From assembly GCA_014825775.1 (NCBI GenBank), contig MVAQ01000249.1:1-29558 (forward strand): a stretch of 29,558 bases of DNA, in the 5' to 3' direction. The notes beneath the pieces are model-generated. The model was not told the DNA's origin, did no database searches, and saw only the letters and a list, made by a program, of their open reading frames with translations. The DNA comes from Krasilnikovozyma curviuscula (Eukaryota; Basidiomycota; Tremellomycetes; Cystofilobasidiales; Mrakiaceae). This document shows, one piece after another, positions 21,006-29,558 of this stretch (positions are counted from its first letter, which is position 1; each line of letters opens with the position of its first letter). A program made the position numbers and the translations under genes.

Positions 21006-23949
21006 ATGGCCTCCCAACCAATCCCATCATCCTCCAAGAAGCCTAGTGACGGTTTCCTTTCTACGTCTTTCTCGAATCGAATGTCTTCCTCCCCAGCGGG
21101 CTCCTTTGGCACGCCAGCAATCCCAAACATTCCACCTCTCAGGTCTCCAAATACCCTAAACCCTTCTGCTAGCGCCAACTCGTCCAGCTTCTCCATCGCC
21201 CCTTTACCAAAACAAGCTATTGCCGGTGCAGCTTCAGCTTCAACGTCCAACTTGGGAAAGTCCAAACCTACCACTCCACCAATTTCTGGGCTGAACACTC
21301 CCCCAACTCCAGCAGTAGCCAACGGAGGAGGAGCAGGGGGTTCAGACCAGCTGGATCCAGCATCGATATCAGGTTTTGACCTGACGAGTGTGTCCCCCTC
21401 TGAAAAAGCGAGGGTGCTGGCAAAGCATTTGGTTTCGACTCAGGAACGTCGTGCGTCCAATGCGGTCGCAGGGGATGGCCATTTCTCCAAGCCGTCGAGT
21501 CTATATAACGAGTCCGGCATCTCATCTGCGGGGTCAAGAGCTGTAGCAGATGATGAAGACTTTGAAATCCCCTTTGCAACCGCTGGAAGTGATATAACGT
21601 GAGTCACTGCCCCTCACATTCCGTCGCCCTCGCTCGAAAAATCATCAGTTGTCCCTCATGGCTGACGTTCTACCCTGCTTTACTTCCCTCATGGCTTCTG
21701 TTGACGTCTTGCTTTACTCTTTGAAGTCACGACCTCTACAAATGGGCTCAGACACACACTCCTTCAACGTCAGCATCAAACACACCCAATCCAGTCGGCA
21801 TCCTGCGAAAAGCACGATCTGCTTCTTTCTCGCACGGCACTCGAACGGGCACAGAAACCTACTCTGCCATCAAGGAGCCAGGAGGATTTAGAAGACAGTT
21901 CATCTCAGCTCGAGCTAGAGAAAGAGGGGAGGAGTCGCCTAGGGTGCTGAGAAACTTGGTCGACTTCCTGTTCTTGTATGGCCATTTTGTAAGCGCTGAA
22001 CTTCTTCCGCTGTCTGCGGCACAACTCAGACTGACACTGCTTTTTCCAAAACATCAAAAAATATAGGCCGGCGAAGACCTAGAGGAAGAAGATGAAGAAG
22101 AGGAGGAAACATTGCCAACGTCGACACGGAGGGAACCAACGGAACAGACGCCGCTCATTGCTTCTTCTCAACAGAGTCGAGCCCGCTCAGCATCTCGCAA
22201 ACGGGGCATGTCCGTCGGCTTGCACGGCACAGCAACAGTGACGGAGGCGACGCTGATGCTGTTGAAAGGGTTCGTCGGCACGGGTGTGTTGTTCTTGGGC
22301 AAAGCATTTTACAACGGTGGCATCGTTTTCTCGACGGTGACGCTCCTGGCAATCGCAGGAATATCGCTGTGGAGTTTCTTGCTGCTCGTGAAGACTCGGC
22401 TGACTGTTCCTGGTGTGTTTCTTTCCAAGTTTCCGTGGAAATTTTTTCCAACGCCTGCTGCTTGATTGCTGACGCACGCCCGTTTGCTCTCTCTATTTTG
22501 CGTACAGGATCGTATGGTGACATTGGTGGAGCTCTTTATGGCCAATATATGCGAACAACAATTTTAGCATCAATTGCAATCTCTCAAATTGGTTTCGTTG
22601 CTGCTTACTCTGTGAGTCGCGTACTACCAACCCACTCGTCTCACATTTGATCGCGGAAACTAACGACTTCTTCTTCTAACAATAGATCTTTGTTGCTGAA
22701 AACCTCCAAGCGTTCATCAAAGGCGTCACTGGTGGAAACACGACAGTCGAAGTCAAATGGCTGATCGCCGCCCAAGTCGTTATTTTCCTGCCCTTGAGTC
22801 TAATTAGAAATTTGGCGAAACTGAGCGGTACAGCTCTCATTGCTGATGCATTTATATTAATTGGTCGTGAGTAAAGCTATTACGGTTTGATACCTACCGA
22901 AGCAGACTCCAAAACTGATGTGCGGCTGTTTGCGGCTTATCGCCAGTGATTTACATCGCTTACAACGAAGTTGGCGTTATCGCTTCTGAAGGTATTGCAC
23001 AAGTTGCTTTGTTCAATCCAAAGGAATACTCTCTGTTCATTGGGTGAGTCTATCTTCTTCGTCGACGATAGGTTCGAACCCCTTCTAACTGAAACCTTCA
23101 TGTTCTTCCTTGCAGTGTCGCTGTCTTCTCCTTCGAGGGAATTGGATTAATCATACCAATTACTGAAGCGATGGCCGAACCACACAAGTTCCCAGCTGTT
23201 CTGTCCGGTGTCATGGTTGGAATCTCAGGTCAGTTCAATCTAATCAACTTTTCTACTGTGATACGATATTATACTAACTGCTCTTCATTTGAACAGTTCT
23301 TTTCGCTAGTGCCGGTGCTCTCTCTTACGCTACTTATGGAAAGGATATCCAGACGGTTGTTATCTCCAACTTACCGCAGGAACACAAATTCGTCCAAGTC
23401 GTCCAAGTCCTCTACTCGTTGGCCATCATGCTATCCACTCCGCTCCAGCTCTTCCCAGCGGTCAGAATCATGGAGAACGGTCTCTTCTCGAAGAGTGGCA
23501 AGTCCAACTTCAGAGTCAAATGGCAGAAAAATGCGTTCCGATCAGTCACGGTGCTGGGGTGCATGTTCTTAGCGTGGGCTGGGTCGAACGATTTAGACAA
23601 GTTTGTCGCCTTTGTTGGATGCTTTGCGTGTATCCCGCTGTGCTACATGTGAGTTTTTTTCTTTCTTTCATCCATGCGTTTCTCTACTTTACTGAACCCA
23701 TTCCCTGCTTTCCAGTTACCCACCAATGCTGCATCTTCGTTCCGGTCCACTTTCTCGAACAGCCATTGTGTTGGACTACGTTCTCATTATATTTGGGTGT
23801 CTCGTTGCAGTTTATACGTGAGTTTCGCCATTCATTTTCTTGCTGCTTGCCATGAACGTGTCTAAACATCATATTCGCTTGCCCTCGTCTTTTCTCGTTG
23901 CTACAGTACCATTCAAACTCTCCAGCTGCTATTTGGTAGTACAGCATAG
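21006..23949 (+). CDS. AVT3: Vacuolar-type amino acid transporter (Avt3/SLC36 family)
   Basis: Member of the amino acid/auxin permease superfamily (Aa_trans); Avt3/Avt4 relatives export neutral amino acids from the vacuole. Ten exons: 21006-21598, 21727-21988, 22067-22412, 22508-22611, 22686-22866, 22947-23043, 23116-23228, 23297-23648, 23716-23817, 23907-23949; 730 aa, matching Avt3/Avt4 length. The long Ser/Pro/Thr-rich cytosolic N-terminus holds DITHDLYKWAQT and FLFLYGHFAGEDLEEEDEE. The membrane core starts near residue 345 with LMLLKGFVGTGVLFLGKAFY, then GSYGDIGGALYG, AAYSIFVAENLQAFI, VFSFEGIGLIIPI and NAFRSVTVLGCMFLAW, giving about 11 hydrophobic segments. It ends QTLQLLFGSTA. Which Avt paralogue this is cannot be decided by eye. 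Confidence 0.9.
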
Positions 23950-24443
23950 ATGAATTAATCCTGATGACCTAGACCACGATATCAAACAAACAAAACAAAA
24001 CATTCCACACCAAAAGTATTAAATGAGTCGCGCATGTAGAGGTAGCCATCCATGAAGTTATCCAACGATATTGGCTAGTGAGACTCTTACGTATCTCCTG
24101 AAGAAATGAATATATCTTTCGTTAACTGGTCCATCTACTTCGCTAAGACTCGCATTTCGAGTAGCTGCAACTTGACTTGCCGCTTAAGACAACTGCCCGC
24201 CATTTGAAACAAGGCTCGACTTCGATTTCGATTTCAGACTTCGAAATGAGAACACTTTAGATCCAAGTTCTTCCTTTCTGACCATCTAACGACATCAACC
24301 TCATCTCTGAAGGTAAGCTGCTTTCATTGTAGCAAGCTTGGGCTTTGTCGGTTCAGCGTTGCTGAACTTGTCTTATCAAAATAATTGTTTGCTTGACTCG
24401 CGGCATCTATCAAGTATCGCTTGTCTTGGCCCCTCTGTTCAAT
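23950..24443 (+). promoter_or_regulatory. 494-bp intergenic region
   Basis: It holds the transporter 3' UTR and the leader of the next gene. No ORF of note and no RNA gene was found. AAG|GTAAGC near 24312 followed by a pyrimidine-rich stretch could be a leader intron donor. A short direct repeat around GACTTCGA occurs near 24220-24245. Nothing else stands out. Confidence 0.4.
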
Positions 24444-25539
24444 ATGTCGACCACTTCAACGGCAACCCAGGGTATCTGCAATAGTGCAACGAGACTTGAT
24501 GGTGGATTTGTGAGTGTAATGAGGTCCATTGTCATTTTTGAAGAATTTCACGCTCAAGCACGCTGTCTCGTTCCGATTTTGGCCAGATGAACATCTACGC
24601 TGCCCAGAGTAACAATGGAATCCTTTCTACCTGTTTCTGCGATGTTGTTCTGTGAGTCTGGGTAATTTTTCACTTGGTGTCTGCGTCGTTGTTCTGACTT
24701 TGTAATATCCCAAGGCTGCCCGTCTTCACGCTCGCCCTCATTCCGGCGCTCCTGATCGTCTTCTTCAACTACAAGCTCCACTCAACTCGCGCCGGCGGAA
24801 TGAATACATCTGATTCGTACCAGTCATTCGACACCCCCAGCAACACCAAAAGGACGAAGAACGCCGCGATCCCACTTAATCCATACACCACCCATCAGCA
24901 GACCATCAATCTGGATACACCATCCAACAACCCTGTGAGGAAGTTTGGAAACAAGTTCGGTAGACTGGGAGGTGGAAGAAAGTCGCTCGGTTCGCCTAGC
25001 AAGAGAGCGAAGTTGTTATTAGGCCTCACCATCTTCTTCCTCATTGCTCAGATCGCCATGAACGCTCTTGAGTAAGTTAGGTCTTCTCATTCCTGTTTCT
25101 TTTTTTTTTCTCTAACTGTACCTTATCGTCATAGAATTGCTCGGTTGGTCTCCTCCAAGCGGGGAGTTGGTTTCCTCCCAGCCTGCTTCTTTGGGCTCCT
25201 TGTGGCTCTTGCCTCCTTGTTCATGAGACCGCACACCTTCTCACTGACAGTGTAAGTTATGGAATTTTGGCTAGACATCTAAAATTTTGCGCTGACTGGT
25301 GTACTTCCTGCAGCACACTCTCGGTTTATTTTCTTGCGATGTGCGTCGTTACTGGAGTCAAGATCAACTCTCTCGCTCGAGTCAGGACACTCTGGAGCGG
25401 AAGTTTGCCGACTACAAGTTACAACAGCTATGGGTTTGGAGATCAAGAGTTGGATAATGGAGTCATGTGTGGTGTATACTTCGTGTTGGGTGCTTTGGAG
25501 ATAATTATGTCTGCATTCGACAACTCCCGAGCTGTTTAA
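24444..25539 (+). CDS. Five-helix membrane protein resembling a stand-alone MRP TMD0 domain
   Basis: No firm family assignment. Exons: 24444-24509, 24587-24651, 24715-25071, 25135-25251, 25314-25539; 276 aa, all GT-AG and in phase. A short N-terminus with CFCDVV leads into helix 1 (LLPVFTLALIPALLIVFF, about 42-60). A basic, Ser/Thr/Asn-rich loop of about 80 residues follows. Helix 2 is LLLGLTIFFLIAQIAMNAL, helix 3 VGFLPACFFGLLVALASLFM, helix 4 TLSVYFLAMCVVTGVKI, and helix 5 GVYFVLGALEIIMSAF. Five helices, a Cys-containing start and a last helix ending in a short polar tail recall the TMD0 of MRP1/Ycf1-type ABC transporters, yet the gene stops before any ABC core; the next gene is on the other strand. 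A fungal-specific membrane protein family is the alternative. Confidence 0.7.
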
Positions 25540-25662
25540 GAGGTACTAGTCTAGAGTTCATTTGTGATTTTCCTTTTCGGTCATAATCAAGGTGGCAAGT
25601 GTTAATACATCGTTGAAACATCAATGTTCATGCTGAGGGAAAGACCGCATGGCCATTTCAAC

Positions 25663-28611
25663 CTAAACTTCTTCTTCTGCCGTCGCAACAGGAGCGTACC
25701 CGTACGATCCCTTGCTCATGGAAACTGATTTCTTGGCTTTGATCTTCTCCCTCCTCAATCTGTTGGAATAACAAAGTGAAGATGTCAGTTTCTTGTAGTC
25801 CGAATGCAAAGGGCCGAGGGACGTACTGCTCGAAACCTTCAGGTGGAATTTCGTACAGCGTCGTCTTTATATATCGAGATAAGTACAGTACAGTTAGTAT
25901 AATAGGGCTTCAAATGTGAGATCAGAAGAATACGCACGTAGTCAACTCCAAGAGAATCTCCTGCCGTCCAGAAATCTGCGCAGTTCTATTGCAAGAGACA
26001 ACGATGAGAAATAAGCATGGTACGGACAAAGTTCAACGTTTGTTACTCACTCTGATCAGACCCTGATCGAAGGGATTGGCATCTTTGTTAGCCCTAGCCA
26101 AACCCTGCGCTGCTTTCCCTTTGGTGAACCTATCCAAACCGAGAATCTGGAGTACGTAGGTGAACGAGCCTCCAAGGATACCACCACTTTTTTTCTTGTG
26201 ACTGTGGCCGTGGTGAATGCCAGGACCGTGAATGTGAGGGCCACCACCGCCTCCCATCGCAGAGTGTTGTCCTGCTTGGGACAACGCGCCCGCTTGTTCA
26301 GCCATACTCTGGCCGCCTCTTCCACCCATGAAGCCAAATCTACCTAAATTGGATACCTCGAGCGTCGTCATTTGCTTGCCGACCTGCCAGACTTGAGATG
26401 CTAGCAAAATGAGCGTCCAACTTAGCTGCAACGTCGCCCAACAGACAGCAGTGAACAGGAACGAGTCGTAGCCGGTCGCCGAACATAAAGACGCTGTTGG
26501 TAGAACACATGGATGACCTGTTGTTGGAGTCCAAGTTGGAGCGTTCTCAAAGAAGTCTAAAGGAGAGGTAGAGGAAGTCGTGAGAAGGGGTGCTGAGCTT
26601 TGACAGACGAAGAAAGTTGACCTACATGCAAACGCCAAGTAGTCAAACGTTATGATTCCAAGAACAAGGTTTAAAACGAAGAACACAAATTGACGGTGGT
26701 TGTTGCTTCCAACACAGTTCCAGATCCACGGACAGTGGCTACAGAAAAGGACGACGCTCCGTCAGTAATGACCCTCTTGACGACAACACATAAACTAAGG
26801 ACTGACTGGTCGAATCGGGCAACGCATCTCTGACAGATCCTACAATGCTTACTCCTCAGCGGTTTCTTGGCCATACAGTTGATGCAGAAGCCTGCGCCGT
26901 TGAAGCGGCCATGATCGATGCATTCTTCGATGACATCCTTGATGTCCTGTTGGGCCGAAATTGGTGGTACGCAGGTTCCTGGATCAAGGGTGATGCAGCG
27001 GATGAAGCAGTACGTGCAGAGGATGAAGAAAATGGCGAAGAGGAGATTGGCGACGGCGTAACCAGGGGTAGCTGAAAGAAAGAGGGGTCATAAGCACGAT
27101 CAGCGGCCGGACGCAAGGTAAAATTAATTCAAAGAGGAAGGCAGCCTTACATCGTACTAGTGTGGTCAACCACTCGAAGCCAACCCAGAATAGACTGGCG
27201 GCGATAATACTCGCGAAATAAGGAGATTTTGCTAGAGTGTCGGGTTCACCAGATTTCTGATCCAAAATCACCCTCGTAATAAGATGATGCATTCCATAGA
27301 ACTCCGCGATGGCCAGAAAGGGACCAGTGTACCACGCGAGGATCTTGATGGTGTTGAAGATGAGCCCAAGGAAGAAGAGCGGAATAGCAAAGATAATGAT
27401 TCGTTCCGTCTTCTTGGACATTGATTTGATGACTGGACGACCATCAGCATATCTTCCAGATTCAACGAGAGCGCCTTTCCAAGCTTCTGACGACTTGAGT
27501 TCAGACGCGAGCTCTCCAGCCGTTTTACCGGATCCATCTCGCGTCTCGACGTCCGCGCCTGCTTCGAGCAGCTTCCTGATGCATGACTTGGAGCCTTTAA
27601 CGACACTCCAGTGTAGCGGTGTGAGACCGTTGTTGTCAATGGCGAGGGGTGACGCGTGAGCGGCGAGGAGGAGTTGAACTGAAATTGCATCGCCTTGGTA
27701 TGCGGCCCACATCAATGCGGTGTGACCGTCGCTATCCTTCTCGTCAACTGCAACTGGCTGTTGTATGGTGTAGAGAAGAGGCATAACCATGCTGCTATGG
27801 GTGACGAGGTGGAGTGTATTGAATCCTTGGGAATCTTTGATACTGGGGTCGGCTCCTCGGTTGATCAGGAGATGAAGAACGTAGAGATGCCCATTTCTGG
27901 AGTAAAAGGAAAAATTGTAAGACTAAGGATCAGTTATGGAGTAGTTAGAGCTAAGGGCATACCTGGCAGCCCACTGCAGGGGCGTTGCTTCAAGTTCACC
28001 CCCTATGGCATCGACCTCAGCACCTTCATCCAACAAATATCTACATGTAGCCAGCTGCCACAGAAGAAGACATCAGCTAATATGCTTTGGCAGTTCAGAA
28101 AGTCCGAGAGTTCAATACTAACCTGTGCATTGATGCTGTCCCAGCGTGAATGGGGAGAAAGGCAACGTCAGTGCTCTTGGAAACATCACTTTCCCCCTAC
28201 TGTGCCTTTCCAATATAGAAAGCAGAGGAAATATACTCACGCGGCCCAATGTAATGCACTGATTCCCTGAGAATCCTTCTCATTCACGTCGTGACCGTCC
28301 TCATCGATGAGCTTTTTCAGCGCTTCCAAATCACCTCTCTGAGCGGCAGAGTGAACAGTCGGTATCTATTCAATTGAAAGCATATAGTTATCAGCATCAA
28401 AGAACACACTTGGATCAAGGTAAGAAGGAACCGGGCGATTTACATCTGGAACATGAGTTGCTGGAATGCTTGTTTCCCCCCGAATTGTTTCTGTGCTCGA
28501 TCCACCTTCTGTCAGCAGAGTTTCGAGCGGTGCAGATTTCTGCGATACTGAGAAGGGCGGGTTGCTGCTCCTGCTGCTGCTGGTACTTGCCCGCGAGTCT
28601 TCCAATGTCAT
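25663..28611 (-). CDS. AKR1: Ankyrin-repeat DHHC palmitoyltransferase Akr1
   Basis: Golgi S-acyltransferase (in yeast it palmitoylates Yck1/2 and other proteins). Eleven exons (5'->3'): 28611-28444, 28365-28241, 28135-28123, 28054-27963, 27896-27151, 27071-26807, 26738-26626, 26556-26051, 25985-25938, 25864-25827, 25759-25663; 736 aa. The Ser-rich start leads to six ankyrin-like repeats ([52 protein letters not shown]). Two membrane segments ([35 protein letters not shown]) and a third come before the Cys-rich domain: [20 protein letters not shown], then DHHC at residues 469-472 and [12 protein letters not shown]. Further helices, a His/Gly-rich linker, and the Akr1-type C-terminus ([33 protein letters not shown]) follow. 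Exon 3 is a 13-nt microexon. Intron 7 (26625-26557) is 69 nt, in frame and stop-free. Confidence 0.95.
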
Positions 28612-28919
28612 CTGTGGAAAGCGCAGAAGAAACGTAAGAGTCCGTTCTGCTCGAGGGATGAGAGAGAGAAACTGACTGCTCCCTGTTGTTTTGGGCCCAG
28701 ATAGCTTAAGCCTCTTCTGGCCTGACGATAATTCTGAAATTCCCAATTGGAATTCGAGATTTTGGAAGTTGGTTTCGTCTCGGAGAGGCTCTGCGTACAG
28801 TTTCATCGCGAGGCGGATGAATTGGCTGTGCAGGTGATGGCAACACATTCGTCGGCACTTTCCTGACAAGAGCTAAGTACAACCCATTTATATAACAATG
28901 AAACCAATATGGATAAAGA
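28612..28919 (-). promoter_or_regulatory. AKR1 upstream region
   Basis: The 308 bp between the ABC-F stop and the AKR1 ATG hold the ABC-F 3' UTR and the AKR1 promoter/leader. The frame of AKR1 stays open upstream to 28869 with further ATGs, but TTTCCACAG directly before the ATG at 28611 looks like a splice acceptor. A leader intron, with the chosen ATG as the first codon after it, is therefore plausible. Confidence 0.4.
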
Positions 28920-29484
28920 TCAGAAACCTCCCATCTCCTTCTGCTTCTTTGCCAGCCGCTTCTCGACTTTCTCGACATACTGGTTCATTCCCTTTTCCAA
29001 CAACGTGACCTTGCCCTTTCCAACCATGTAGGTTTTGCCGTTCTTGGCCGCCTTGATCTTGATGCTGACCTCTCCGTCGTCATCTTCGTCGTCGGACGAC
29101 GAACTGATGTACTCGTCATCAGAGCCAGCTTCCAGTCGCGCCTCCTTCTTGACAACCTCTGGCTCAATGACAGCTCGACAGAACCATCTTGAGGCAGAAA
29201 CAACAGCGGAGGTCAGTGGGAAGGATATGCGCACTCGCCTTCTCTGTTGATTGATTGGACTGACCTGTCGTGCGTCACCAGCACGATCGCACCTTTGTAC
29301 TTCTGCAGCGCTTTCGCCAAAGCAATAATTGTGGGTGCATCCACATGAGTGGTCACCTCATCACTATCAAAATTAAGCTTAAGGTTGGAATCGGAGTATA
29401 TGTGTAATTCTGTTACAGTTCAACGACTCACAGCAGCAGCAATGACGGCGGGTTGAAAACGATGAGTGCCAGCGCCAGTCGGAC
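28920..29484 (-). CDS. ABC-F family ATPase, C-terminal part
   Basis: Soluble twin-ABC ATPase of the ABC-F (translation/ribosome-associated) class; only the 3' end is in the window. Exons (5'->3'): 29484-29432, 29363-29265, 29187-28920; an intron (29558-29485) starts at the window edge, and upstream exons are missing. The translation gives VRLALALIVFNPPSLLLLDE (Walker B, following the usual signature Q), a D-loop read as TTHVD, IIALAKALQKYKGAIV, the H-switch LVTHDRWFCRAVIEPE, an acidic Ser/Asp linker, and a basic C-terminal domain with GKTYMVGKGKVTLLE and VEKVEKRLAKKQ. There are no membrane helices. The D-loop departs from the common DEPTNHLD. Which ABC-F subfamily (Gcn20, Arb1, New1 or a fungal relative) is open without the rest. 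Confidence 0.82.
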
Positions 29485-29558
29485 CTGAGAGAAAGATCAA
29501 CAAATTACATCAGCACCACTTTATTGTTTAAAAAGATGATTGGTGAGTTGAAACTCAC

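Noticed and set aside
23071..23082. GGTTCGAACCCC, a tRNA B-box-like sequence
   Set aside because: It lies in an intron of the transporter gene, and no A box, acceptor stem or cloverleaf could be built around it.
28612..28869. Longer AKR1 N-terminus from an upstream ATG in the same open frame
   Set aside because: The sequence does not resemble Akr1, and an acceptor-like TTTCCACAG sits directly before the ATG at 28611. Splicing from the visible GTCAGT donor breaks the frame.
1..29558. CRISPR arrays, insertion sequences, phage or plasmid genes, viral remnants
   Set aside because: No spaced repeats, terminal inverted repeats, transposase, integrase or capsid-like frames were seen; the whole window reads as compact fungal nuclear DNA.

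Overview
This window is nuclear DNA of an intron-rich fungus, most likely a basidiomycete. Nearly every gene is cut by several short introns (mostly 55-100 nt, GT(R)NGT donors, CTRAY-like branch points, YAG acceptors). Genes are tightly packed on both strands, and the recognisable products are eukaryotic housekeeping proteins. I see no prokaryotic operon, mobile element, CRISPR array, rRNA or convincing tRNA. All exon models below were built by hand from reading frame, splice motifs and conserved protein motifs; none was tested against transcripts or a database.

Layout, left to right. The 3' part of nucleoporin NSP1 (+, 1-1107) is followed by about 1.1 kb with no recognised gene. Next is an aldo/keto reductase (+, 2225-3606), convergent with a large C2/RasGAP protein (-, 3802-7688). 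A putative tail-anchored membrane protein (-, 8222-10127) is divergent from threonine dehydratase ILV1 (+, 10449-12661). ILV1 is convergent with metacaspase MCA1 (-, 12863-14802). After another 1.1 kb without a clear gene come RNA polymerase subunit RPB5 (+, 15928-17078), AP-3 beta subunit APL6 (+, 17414-20641), a vacuolar-type amino acid transporter (+, 21006-23949) and a small five-helix membrane protein (+, 24444-25539). The last two genes are on the minus strand: the ankyrin/DHHC palmitoyltransferase AKR1 (25663-28611) and the 3' end of an ABC-F ATPase (28920-29484, running off the window).

The genes do not form one pathway. Some share a cell biology theme: AP-3 carries cargo to the vacuole, the neighbouring transporter is of vacuolar type, and Akr1 lipidates trafficking substrates in the Golgi. 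I regard this clustering as probably coincidental.

The most unusual content is in gene structure. There is an apparent 4-nt microexon in the aldo/keto reductase and a 13-nt microexon in AKR1. RPB5 has a frame-proven junction with no GT donor (apparent GA-AG intron or sequence error). ILV1 has a GC-AG intron, and APL6 has one likely and one possible GC-AG intron. The transporter has an upstream ORF overlapping a perfect 14-bp palindrome. The five-helix protein resembles a free-standing TMD0 domain of MRP/Ycf1 transporters.
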